59,853 nt of DNA from a virus, in IMG/VR virus record IMGVR_UViG_3300013285_000017, positions 1-59,853 of that record; one strand, written 5' to 3'. Positions 26,299 through 34,153 of the stretch are shown one piece after another. The position numbers were made by a program, and so were the translations under genes. Position 1 is the stretch's first letter. The number at the start of each line of letters is the position of its first letter. The notes below the pieces were generated by a model. That model had not been told where the DNA came from. It saw only the letters and a list, made by a program, of their open reading frames with translations, and made no database searches.

Positions 26299-27309
26299 AT
26301 GACTCAAAGAGCAAAGGCCTTTTTTATCAACGGTGGAGCCGGCAGAACACTATGTTCAATTCCAGCCCTTGAAAAATACGCAGAAGAAAACGGCAATGAT
26401 TTTATCATTGTTTGCGAAGGTGGCACCGATTTTTATAAAGGGCACCCGCTACTACATCCCAGAGCCTACGATCATTGGCACAAAAACTTATTCGAAGAAA
26501 AACTCATTAATATGGAATTAGTAACCCCTGAACCTTATAGAGTTTGGGAATACTACAATCAAAAATGTAGTATTGCGCAGGCATTCGATATTGCTATTAA
26601 CAACAAAGGAGTCCGTGAATTACCAAGACCCAATGTTAGATTGTCAAATGAAGAGCTATTTTTAGGTCATAGTCTAGTAAAAGAAGTCCGTGAAAAAACT
26701 AAAAAAGACAAAATCATTGTATTTCAACCATTTGGTCGTGGTACACACTCCGAAGGTGGCGTTATATTTGATACTTCTGGTAGAAGTTTTGAAGGCGAGC
26801 ACGTTCTTAATATTGTTAAAAAGTTGCAAAAGAACTACGGGATTATAATGATGAGTGAAATTGGTATTGATTTCCAAAAACATGGTTGTAAAGATCCAGT
26901 AGCACACCCACAAAATGTTAGCCTACGCCAGTGGTGCTCAGTTATTGGTAACGCTGATTACTTCTTAGGTTGTGACAGCGTGGGACAACACTTGGCGTAT
27001 ACTCTTGATCGCCCAGCTACCGTTGTATTAGGATCGACTTTTGATATCAATGTAACTTATCCACAATACAACAAGTTTGATGTACTTGATATGGGCGGTG
27101 ATATGCGCAGATATAGTCCTATCAGAATTACCATGGACGAAGTTGCTGATCGCGGCAATGACGGTATCATGCGTATGAATGAAAAAGTAGAAGATGCCAT
27201 TGTTAAGTCTGTTCAAAACGGCATTAAAACTTGGAGTCAAACGGCAATCAAAGGCCCGATCGAAGTTAAACAAATTGCCAGCAAAAAAGAAATGCCAAAA
27301 GAAGCATGA
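26299..27309 (+). CDS. GT9-like glycosyltransferase
   Basis: 336 residues. The overall plan is that of the heptosyltransferase (GT9, GT-B fold) family. The N-terminal GGAGRTLCSIPALE (about residues 12-25) corresponds to the donor-proximal loop. The C-terminal domain has IIVFQPFGRG near residue 140, and then FLGCDSVGQHLAYTLDRPA (about residues 222-240), which equals the family motif D-[ST]-x2-x-H-x-A...P. It ends with a Lys-rich helix. Family members transfer heptose or related sugars from nucleotide sugars to lipopolysaccharide or other acceptors. It opens the plus-strand island and overlaps the next gene by four bases (ATGA). The acceptor is unknown. With the carbamoyltransferase it suggests glycan synthesis or host-surface modification. 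Confidence 0.75.
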   Translation: MTQRAKAFFINGGAGRTLCSIPALEKYAEENGNDFIIVCEGGTDFYKGHPLLHPRAYDHWHKNLFEEKLINMELVTPEPYRVWEYYNQKCSIAQAFDIAINNKGVRELPRPNVRLSNEELFLGHSLVKEVREKTKKDKIIVFQPFGRGTHSEGGVIFDTSGRSFEGEHVLNIVKKLQKNYGIIMMSEIGIDFQKHGCKDPVAHPQNVSLRQWCSVIGNADYFLGCDSVGQHLAYTLDRPATVVLGSTFDINVTYPQYNKFDVLDMGGDMRRYSPIRITMDEVADRGNDGIMRMNEKVEDAIVKSVQNGIKTWSQTAIKGPIEVKQIASKKEMPKEA

Positions 27310-28202
27310 GTAGACTGTTTACGTTTGGGTGTAGTTACACACATTACGCCTGGCCCAGCTGGGCAGATTTCTTAGGCCTTGAGTTTACTCAGCATGAAAA
27401 TTGGGGATATCTTGGTTTAGGAAATCGTGCCATTGCAGAACGAGTCGCTGAATGTAATGTTAAAAATAAATTTACATCTGATGATGTAGTCATAGTTCAA
27501 TGGTCCAGTCATCTACGCAACGACTATCATACTGAGCGCAGGCGAATAAATTATCAGCAGTCTGGACCATTTGTAGGACAAGGTGGCTGGAAAACTGGTG
27601 GCAGTATGTTCAACTACATCAACAACACTATCTATGATAATCAATGGATCAATCAATTCTTCGACGAAAAATCATATTTTTTACACACACTTAACAACAT
27701 CTTGTTAACACAAGGACTGTTAAAATCTACTGGATGTAAATGGTACATGACTAGCATGGCAGATCTTGATGCGCTAGGTACAGACATTGGCATCATGCAT
27801 GGCGAAAACATCAACAAAGCCACAGCAGGTTATAGTGTGTGGGAAGATTCCAAGTATGAATCAGTATGGGATTATAAAGATGCAATTTGGACCAACAATG
27901 CAGAAACGTGGCTACCTAGTATAGGACCCTATGTATGGAATAAGTTTCCAGAACTGCAATGGAGTTTTCAAGATGTAAACAGTCCTAGATTAGTGTTTCC
28001 AGAATTGCATCCTAGTCCAAAGCAACATGCGGCCTATGTTACAGAAGTTATTAGACCCGAGTTAAATCTAACTGATAATACCGCTGAATTATATGCTCCT
28101 TGGTTTTCACTAACAGATAAAGCTAAAGAATTAGCACCAGATCTTAAAACTTGTGATAGTATGCTGTCGCAATACTGGAACTTGCCGTACATGGGGATTT
28201 AA
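27306..28202 (+). CDS. SGNH-like hydrolase, copy 1
   Basis: 298 residues. The N-terminal MSRLFTFGCSYTHY puts Ser10 in the block-I position of SGNH/GDSL hydrolases. Next come LGLGNRAIAERV (Gly and Asn of blocks II/III), a strand VVIVQWSSHLRND, and a late FPELHPSPKQH segment in the block-V position. The usual D-x2-H is replaced by E-L-H here. Such enzymes remove or add O-acetyl and similar ester groups on sugars. It overlaps the glycosyltransferase by four bases and is followed three bases later by a close paralogue. No signal peptide is present, so it acts in the cell. The acid of the triad being Glu, or displaced, makes activity uncertain. Confidence 0.72.
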   Translation: MSRLFTFGCSYTHYAWPSWADFLGLEFTQHENWGYLGLGNRAIAERVAECNVKNKFTSDDVVIVQWSSHLRNDYHTERRRINYQQSGPFVGQGGWKTGGSMFNYINNTIYDNQWINQFFDEKSYFLHTLNNILLTQGLLKSTGCKWYMTSMADLDALGTDIGIMHGENINKATAGYSVWEDSKYESVWDYKDAIWTNNAETWLPSIGPYVWNKFPELQWSFQDVNSPRLVFPELHPSPKQHAAYVTEVIRPELNLTDNTAELYAPWFSLTDKAKELAPDLKTCDSMLSQYWNLPYMGI

Positions 28203-28205
28203 TAT

Positions 28206-29129
28206 ATGTCAAGACTTTTTACATTTGGATGTAGTTACACCAGTTACAGCTGGCCTACTTGGGCAGATCTCGCTGGTATGAATTACAAACTGCATAAAAA
28301 TTGGGGCATGAGTGGCCTAGGTAATCGTGCCATTGCAGAACGAGTCGCCGAAGCTCATGCCAAGTATAACTTTGGGCCGGGCGATACTGTTATAGTGCAA
28401 TGGTCCAGCCACTTGCGCAATGATTGGTGGCACCAAAATCCCACAGTTAGCAAATACCCAGGCTGGCAAACTTGTGGTAGTATTTTTAATTATATTAATG
28501 AAAAAATATACACACTAGAGTGGATTAAAACTTTCTTTTTCGAGCCTGCTTGGATCATGCATACTCTTAATCATATACTGCTGACCCAGGGATTATTGAA
28601 ATCTACAGGTGCCGATTGGTATATGACCAGCATTGGTGATATTAGAAACCTAGGTGCTGACATCCGTGACAATGACGGAATTGGTGAAGACACTGGCTTT
28701 TTAACCCCTAGGGATAAAGAGATACTGCATGTGCTATGGCGTAAAATTCCAGAAATGTGTGTATACGACAAACCCATATGGGGCGACAATCAGGAACACT
28801 GGTTAGAGCCTCTGGAGCTGTTTGCACAAAAACATGCAGAACTTACATTTCAGTTTGATGATACTAGAAAAAAAGGTAAAACCTTTTATGATACACATCC
28901 TAGTACACGACAACACACCATGTGGCTTGACAATCAGTTGAAAGAGAAGTTACAATTGAGTGATGCAACTATGAAAACTTCTTGGGAAATTGCTGATAGT
29001 GTAGATGCATTACAAAAGAAGTTTAGGTTTAATAAGAATTTATTTGAGCTTAATCTAGCAAAGAGAATGGGATTTCCGGCTTCCGCCCAGCGCACACTTA
29101 GATGGCCGTTTCCCTCAGAAGGTTTTTAA
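28206..29129 (+). CDS. SGNH-like hydrolase, copy 2 (tandem paralogue)
   Basis: 307 residues. It starts MSRLFTFGCSYTSYSWP, nearly identical to copy 1, and shares GLGNRAIAERVAE, VIVQWSSHLRND, a YIN segment, and HTLN[NH]ILLTQGLLKSTG. The block-V segment reads YDTHPSTRQH, so it keeps an Asp where copy 1 has Glu. The C-terminal 50 residues (basic, LAKRMGFPAS) are absent from copy 1. The pair looks like a tandem duplication followed by divergence of the C-terminal half, perhaps for two different sugar substrates or as a hetero-oligomer. It is followed 13 bases later by the carbamoyltransferase, with AAGGA before that ATG. Confidence 0.72.
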   Translation: MSRLFTFGCSYTSYSWPTWADLAGMNYKLHKNWGMSGLGNRAIAERVAEAHAKYNFGPGDTVIVQWSSHLRNDWWHQNPTVSKYPGWQTCGSIFNYINEKIYTLEWIKTFFFEPAWIMHTLNHILLTQGLLKSTGADWYMTSIGDIRNLGADIRDNDGIGEDTGFLTPRDKEILHVLWRKIPEMCVYDKPIWGDNQEHWLEPLELFAQKHAELTFQFDDTRKKGKTFYDTHPSTRQHTMWLDNQLKEKLQLSDATMKTSWEIADSVDALQKKFRFNKNLFELNLAKRMGFPASAQRTLRWPFPSEGF

Positions 29130-29142
29130 ACAAGGATTAATT

Positions 29143-30933
29143 ATGAACAACAAAGATATTTGGATTGCCGCGATAGCCCGTGGTCACAACGGCAGTGTAT
29201 GCTTGCTTAAAAATGGCGAAATTATTTTTAGCATTGAGGAAGAACGCCTAAGTCGTAAAAAGTATGACGGTGGGCCGCTGGCTGCTATGCTAAAGATTTT
29301 AGATTACACTGATAAAATTGATTATCTAGTAATTGCACACACACAAAAGTTAAGTGAAACTGCTGGTCGTATTGACTTTAGTGGTGATGACATCTATACC
29401 GGGCTTGCTAGAAAATTAGGACTTATCAGTCGACATGAAAATCCCTACGATCATCCGCAGGTTGTTGATATGAGTCATGTCCATCACAAATTGCATGCCG
29501 CATGTGCATTTTATCGTTCAGGATTTGACGAAGCTGCCGCATTAATTGTTGACGGTGCTGGTACATTTATACCATTAATGATCAACAATGAACAAGTTAT
29601 TGGTTGGGAGACTGAATCAATTTATGACTGTTCTTATCCTGCAAAGTTCACAACAGTATATAAGCATATTGGATTGCGGGGCCCGTTGCAAGGTACATTT
29701 ATTGAAAACTTTGATAGTACTCCGCAAGATGAACCTGGATACACGCACGAAGCATTGATCACAGATCGTGCTGGTATCACTAAAGTGTATGAAGCTGTTA
29801 CTAGATATTGCGGTTGGGATTCTATCGAAGCAGGTAAAACCATGGGATTATTTCCATATGGGAAAGAGAACTCAAAGATTCCTAAACTGTTTGACGACTC
29901 GAGTATCTTTCCTTTAGCCAATCGTAATCTCATTGTACCTACGTATCCTAATGGTGCTCAAGTAAACTATGGTTTATTCCCGTACTTAGACAGTGTTGAT
30001 AAAGATATTACACAATTAGAAAATCGTAGAGACTTGGCATATGCTTGCCAAACACAAACTCAAGAACAGGTAGTTCGATTGATCCGTATGGCTGTTGAAA
30101 AAACTGGTCAAAAGAATGTTGTAATTAGTGGAGGCTATGGGTTGAACTGTGTTGCTAACTATCATTATTTAGAAGCATTAAAAGAAGAAGGTATTAATAT
30201 CTACGTAGAACCTATCAGCAATGATGCTGGAACTGCTATTGGTGCTGGATTGTTGTATTACAAAGATATCATTGATCAGGACAGCAATATTGATTATACT
30301 AAGAATAGATTGTATCTAGGTTTTAAATATGACTATACTACTGATGACCTAGCCAAGTACGCAGATACCGGTGTTGAAATTACTGATGCGACTAACGATG
30401 ATATTGTTGAGTTGTTGTTGAATAAGAACATTGTTTGTTTTTATCAAGGACGCAGTGAAAACGGGCCACGTGCATTAGGTAATCGTAGTATATTGTTTAA
30501 TCCAACTTACGAAGATGGCAAAGACTTTGTTAACGAAGTTAAACATCGTGAATATTTCCGGCCGTTTGCAGGATCTATTCTACAAGATCACGTGCATGAT
30601 TGGTTTGATCTACGTGGAATGGCAGATAGTCCATACATGATGTATGCTGTAAATTGTCAAGATGGCGTTGCAGAAAAGATCCCAAGTATTATTCACGTTG
30701 ACGGTACATGCCGTATACAAACTGTTACTCAAGAAGAAAACGGTCATTATTATGATTTGATCAAAGCGTTCTATGATCGAACAGGGGTTCCTATCTTGTT
30801 TAATACTAGTTTTAACCTAGGTGGAGATCCACTAGTAGAAACACTAGATGATGCTGTTGATACACTAGTGCGCAGTGATATTGAATACTTGTATTTGCCG
30901 GAATTAGGCAAGTTACTTAAAGTAGCAAACTAA
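29143..30933 (+). CDS. Carbamoyltransferase (NodU/TobZ family)
   Basis: 596 residues, a normal length. The N-terminal domain has GHNGSVCLLKNGEI (His16) with EEERLSRKKYD at residues 32-42, then HVHHKLHAACAF (His114, His118), and VDGAG at 136-140. These match the Kae1-like metal/adenylate half. The C-terminal YrdC-like half holds GPRALGNRSI (about 441-450), YFRPFAGSIL and FNTSFNLGGDPLVE. Relatives transfer a carbamoyl group from carbamoyl phosphate, with ATP, to a hydroxyl on a sugar or antibiotic. Carbamoyltransferases occur in some marine T4-like phages. It is the last gene of the island, ending at a bidirectional terminator. A role in decorating a glycan made by the GT9-like enzyme is inference. 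Confidence 0.92.
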   Translation: MNNKDIWIAAIARGHNGSVCLLKNGEIIFSIEEERLSRKKYDGGPLAAMLKILDYTDKIDYLVIAHTQKLSETAGRIDFSGDDIYTGLARKLGLISRHENPYDHPQVVDMSHVHHKLHAACAFYRSGFDEAAALIVDGAGTFIPLMINNEQVIGWETESIYDCSYPAKFTTVYKHIGLRGPLQGTFIENFDSTPQDEPGYTHEALITDRAGITKVYEAVTRYCGWDSIEAGKTMGLFPYGKENSKIPKLFDDSSIFPLANRNLIVPTYPNGAQVNYGLFPYLDSVDKDITQLENRRDLAYACQTQTQEQVVRLIRMAVEKTGQKNVVISGGYGLNCVANYHYLEALKEEGINIYVEPISNDAGTAIGAGLLYYKDIIDQDSNIDYTKNRLYLGFKYDYTTDDLAKYADTGVEITDATNDDIVELLLNKNIVCFYQGRSENGPRALGNRSILFNPTYEDGKDFVNEVKHREYFRPFAGSILQDHVHDWFDLRGMADSPYMMYAVNCQDGVAEKIPSIIHVDGTCRIQTVTQEENGHYYDLIKAFYDRTGVPILFNTSFNLGGDPLVETLDDAVDTLVRSDIEYLYLPELGKLLKVAN

Positions 30934-30959
30934 AAAAAAGCACCCTAGGGTGCTTTTTT
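30933..30959. terminator. Bidirectional intrinsic terminator
   Basis: A perfect 14-base palindrome GCACCCTAGGGTGC with an A-run before and a T-run after it (7 A and 6 T). It works on both strands and separates the plus-strand island from the minus-strand chaperone/adhesin operon that ends at 30969. Confidence 0.92.
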
Positions 30960-30968
30960 ATTGTCTTC

Positions 30969-31901
30969 TTACGTACCAAACGTGCCGTCTGGGCTTGGTA
31001 TTGGTTGCCACTTAAATGCAGGTGTTGTAGGTTCACCGTGGAACTTAATTGTTTTATTTGTTTCTTCAACTTGACGTATAATAGGTATACTCAACGTAAC
31101 TAACTTGGTAGCTGGGTCAACACTTACTACAGTAGTAATTGACGCAGGTTCGAATAATGTATTTTGTAGTTGCCAGTCACTATTGCTTACCCACATGCCG
31201 GCTTTGATACCGGTAACATCATACATTTTAATAACGTATTGATGCGGAGTATTAGCAGGCCCTGTCGCACTAACATCTGCATTTTGTTCTACGTTAACAG
31301 CACCGTGTACTTGTGGCATGTCGCGTAGTTTCTGTCGGAATTCTACCCAAGGTGCAGAGTGGCTGTCTGGTGCATCGTCAGGTACCAATGAATCAGTTGC
31401 TCCTAATGCGCCGTTACGCCATTTTCTAAGATCATGCCATGTAACATGCGGCTCTCTAAATCCAGGTAAAATCCAACCTTGATTTTCCGAACTCCACTCT
31501 AGCTCTTCATGATCATGTGTGTGATCTGGTGGAGTATCTTTTACACGAGTATAGACACTACCGCATGGTAATGTTTCCGAATGTTGTTCGAGATCATCAT
31601 ACGGTGTGCGATGAAGTATATCTGCACCGATAATTTGACAAATGATAGGATCAGTTTCGCAGTCAACCATTACTTTAGTTTTATACAATGGAGTTGGAAC
31701 ATCAGCACCATCTTCTGCTTCGGTAAGCCACGGGCCCACATATTTGTTTGTTTCGTTATCTATGAATACCCAAATTTTGTTTGGGCCCGTATACGTATGG
31801 GTTGCTGTTTTATTTAAAGTACGTTCTGTACTTAGATAATCGTCTGGCACATCATACGTGAATGTTTTTTCGATAATTGTATTTTTGCTTAAATCTGCCA
31901 T
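30969..31901 (-). CDS. Tail-fibre-assembly-chaperone-like protein A with extra C-terminal domain
   Basis: 310 residues. The first 205 are paralogous to the protein at 33446-34141: a T-[FY]-x-YTGPxx[IL]W[VI]FID segment near residue 36, a PPDHT motif, and a W-x2-L-R-[KT] helix. Then come the chaperone-like features NGALGATDSLVPDDAPDS and WVEFRQKLRDMP. Caudoviral fibre-assembly proteins typically have R-x2-LL-x2-TD...D...Y-R-Q-x-LRD-[IL]-P. The C-terminal 100 residues form an added beta module (GIKAGMWVSNSDW...) resembling modules in the giant fibres. It probably assists folding or trimerisation of the adjacent Cys-rich adhesins. It may be incorporated in the virion through its extra domain; this is inference. 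Confidence 0.65.
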   Translation of the reverse strand: MADLSKNTIIEKTFTYDVPDDYLSTERTLNKTATHTYTGPNKIWVFIDNETNKYVGPWLTEAEDGADVPTPLYKTKVMVDCETDPIICQIIGADILHRTPYDDLEQHSETLPCGSVYTRVKDTPPDHTHDHEELEWSSENQGWILPGFREPHVTWHDLRKWRNGALGATDSLVPDDAPDSHSAPWVEFRQKLRDMPQVHGAVNVEQNADVSATGPANTPHQYVIKMYDVTGIKAGMWVSNSDWQLQNTLFEPASITTVVSVDPATKLVTLSIPIIRQVEETNKTIKFHGEPTTPAFKWQPIPSPDGTFGT

Positions 31902-31905
31902 GTTT

Positions 31906-32658
31906 TTATCCGTATGTAATTGAAACTAAGCCGCCGCCACCCAAGCCGCCGCACCAACAGTTTCCACCGTGTGCTTGAGCACTTAGGCCGCCGCCGCCTG
32001 GGAATGGTGTATTACCAAACCAGCCTCCGCAACCTTGCTGACTTCCGTTAATACAGCCGCCGGGGCCATAGAACGGTCCAGACTGTGCCGCCGGGGCTGT
32101 GTGAGCATGTTGTTGTGGATACTGTGCGCACCATGTGCTACCAGTATAACTACTATTAATTCCGTGAATATTTACATCTCCACCATAGGCACAACAGCAG
32201 TATGGTGATTCTGTATTACAAGTGTAACAAGAATAATATAACCAGCAAGTTGCATTGCCGTATGAGCCGCCGGTGGCACAGAAGTTGCTTAGTCCATACC
32301 CTGTTACATAACTAGTGTACCCTGCGCAACCAATACAGTTAACTGATTGATAAGTTGTGCTGGCTGCGCAAACTGTATACGAGCATCCTGCAAGAGCAGA
32401 GCTGTATACTGTCTTAACTGAATAGCTTCCACCACCGCCCGGCCATGACTGCATACAGCAACATGCTCCGGATCCACCACCACCACCGCCCCACATTTCA
32501 AATGTAACAAAAGTTGACCCAGCTGGCACTACAAAGTTACAGCATTGTCCACCATTTGATCCCGAGTTAACGCTAGTGTTGTATACTAGAATTTCTGTAG
32601 GGTAATTTGTTCCGCTGGAATAATTCAGCGTATACATTAATGATCTTAAATCTGACAT
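31906..32658 (-). CDS. Cysteine- and glycine-rich adhesin-like tail protein 1
   Basis: 250 residues with 21 Cys (8.4%) and many Gly. The plan shared by its two paralogues is: a variable first 35 residues, a Cys pair before [FVWI]VP, a strand F-E-x-W, a Gly-rich stretch, GACCC (residues 65-68 on), G-C-x-Y-x2-C, a Cys-dense middle, and a C-terminal GGGL-x3-TY. The F-E-x-W-G-G-G-G start resembles glycine-rich tail-tip domains in other phages, where polyglycine helices form a sandwich. The Cys content is extraordinary for a phage tail protein. The cysteines could form disulfides outside the cell or bind metal. Only a weak AAGG precedes the ATG. It follows paralogue 2 by 13 bases and precedes chaperone A by four. 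Confidence 0.75.
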   Translation of the reverse strand: MSDLRSLMYTLNYSSGTNYPTEILVYNTSVNSGSNGGQCCNFVVPAGSTFVTFEMWGGGGGGSGACCCMQSWPGGGGSYSVKTVYSSALAGCSYTVCAASTTYQSVNCIGCAGYTSYVTGYGLSNFCATGGSYGNATCWLYYSCYTCNTESPYCCCAYGGDVNIHGINSSYTGSTWCAQYPQQHAHTAPAAQSGPFYGPGGCINGSQQGCGGWFGNTPFPGGGGLSAQAHGGNCWCGGLGGGGLVSITYG

Positions 32659-32671
32659 AGTTATTTGCGCC

Positions 32672-33427
32672 TTATTTGTAAGTAACTTGAACTAGGCCGC
32701 CGGATCCCCAACCACCCCAGCAACAACCGCCATAGCTAATAGCTGTACCGCCACCGCCACCGGGCCAAGCATTAAAGTTACCGCCCATTGCGCAACCCAT
32801 CCATGACTCGCCGCATGTTGTAAATGATGTGCGTGTACCAGCACCAATATAAGTAGGTGATCCCATCATGTGCCAAGTATCGTATCCGCACCATCCTTCG
32901 TGAGCGGCGCCAGTAACTCCGCAAATTGCTAGATCATATCCACATGCACATCCGCAAACGTTGGTTGCACAGTGATAGTTGCCGCCAATAGCGGCCCAGC
33001 AACAGCTCTGGCCGCCGTAGCCGCCGCTTGCACATAAGTTTAAAGAATAAGTGACCGTGCCTGCGCCTTGCGCAAAACTTGGAAATCCGTTAGTACCTTT
33101 GGCATCTTGAGCACAGCATCCCGATCCGGCTGCACAAAGCAAATAGCATTGTCCTGCAACTACTCGAATAGTTTTTCGAGCATAGGTTCCTGAGCCTCCA
33201 CCTTGACTTGGTTGTTGGCAACAGCAGGCGCCGCCGCCGTCGCCACCTGCGCCCCAGAGTTCAAATTTAGCCCAAACTACGCCAGTTGGGACTACCCATA
33301 AACAACATTTGCCGCCGTCTTGTACTGCACCACCTGTATTACCGTTATAAACATATAACTGACCGAAGGTTTGCGGGATATTAAACTGGTATCTGCTGTC
33401 TGGGAAAAACTGTGTTAAGGAACTCAT
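32672..33427 (-). CDS. Cysteine- and glycine-rich adhesin-like tail protein 2
   Basis: 251 residues with 22 Cys. It aligns with paralogues 1 and 3 throughout: GGKCCLWVVPTG, AKFELWGAGGDGGGACCC, GQCYLLCAAGSGCC, a Cys-rich middle (CATNVCGCACGYD), and the ending GGCCWGGWGSGGLVQVTYK. The first 35 residues differ from the other two copies, and so does the His/Met-rich stretch WHMMGSPTY near 185-193. Conserved ends with a variable middle fit a scaffold that presents receptor-binding loops. GGAG lies ahead of the ATG. It is placed after chaperone B in the operon. Whether the cysteines are oxidised is not known. Confidence 0.75.
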   Translation of the reverse strand: MSSLTQFFPDSRYQFNIPQTFGQLYVYNGNTGGAVQDGGKCCLWVVPTGVVWAKFELWGAGGDGGGACCCQQPSQGGGSGTYARKTIRVVAGQCYLLCAAGSGCCAQDAKGTNGFPSFAQGAGTVTYSLNLCASGGYGGQSCCWAAIGGNYHCATNVCGCACGYDLAICGVTGAAHEGWCGYDTWHMMGSPTYIGAGTRTSFTTCGESWMGCAMGGNFNAWPGGGGGTAISYGGCCWGGWGSGGLVQVTYK

Positions 33428-33445
33428 ATTATAATATTCTCCGGA

Positions 33446-34141
33446 TTATAGTTGAGGACCGAGGTCACCCGGGTTAGTTGGCATTACCACATCGGTTGGA
33501 TTTGCTGGGAATGGAACTTTCCATGGATCAATACCTGCAAATGTCTTTGGAATGTCACGTAATTTTTGACGATACTCTGATAACTTTTGTTTGATAACTG
33601 GATCAGTAGCCTGATGGTATGACTGGTCAGTACCTTTTAAGATTTGATCCCGAGCTCTAGTCAATGTTTCCCAGTCCATATGTGCTTCCTTCCACGGATA
33701 AGGCTTTTTAAACTCTTGCTTGTCAACATCCCATTCAATTCCAGTTAGTTCATACGTATGATCTGGCGGAATCGGATCTGGGTGACCGTATGTATAACCT
33801 TCTGGCAATTGCTCTACAGTATGCGGCAATTCACCATAGATATATTCGTTATGAATTAAACTGGCAATGCAAGGATATTTTTTAGCATCTAATTCTACCT
33901 TAATCATATCATCTGGACATGGAACTAAATGACCATCATCAGCTAGAGTATAGTGATAGCGACTAGAAATTTTCATTGTAGCTTTATCAATAAAGATCCA
34001 TAAGTGCTCCGGACCTGTATAAGTCCATTCAGCTGTTTTCTTTAATGTGTTTGTTTGATAGAGGTATTGATCAGCGATGTCATAGGTAAATTTTACCTCA
34101 ACTCGGGGATTCTCAAAATTCTCTTTTTCTTGTTGGTCCAT
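33446..34141 (-). CDS. Tail-fibre-assembly-chaperone-like protein B
   Basis: 231 residues, shorter than paralogue A because it lacks the C-terminal module. Matching parts are WTYTGPEHLWIFIDKATM, PPDHTYELTGIEWD, HMDWETLTRARDQILKGTDQ and SEYRQKLRDIPKTF. The last is a strong match to the C-terminal signature of caudoviral tail-fibre-assembly chaperones. The end is Pro-rich. AAGGAT precedes the ATG. It lies between adhesin 3 and adhesin 2, giving an adhesin-chaperone-adhesin-adhesin-chaperone order in the direction of transcription. A dedicated chaperone for each adhesin or pair is the simplest reading. It could alternatively be a structural connector. Confidence 0.7.
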   Translation of the reverse strand: MDQQEKENFENPRVEVKFTYDIADQYLYQTNTLKKTAEWTYTGPEHLWIFIDKATMKISSRYHYTLADDGHLVPCPDDMIKVELDAKKYPCIASLIHNEYIYGELPHTVEQLPEGYTYGHPDPIPPDHTYELTGIEWDVDKQEFKKPYPWKEAHMDWETLTRARDQILKGTDQSYHQATDPVIKQKLSEYRQKLRDIPKTFAGIDPWKVPFPANPTDVVMPTNPGDLGPQL

Positions 34142-34153
34142 TTTATATCCTTT

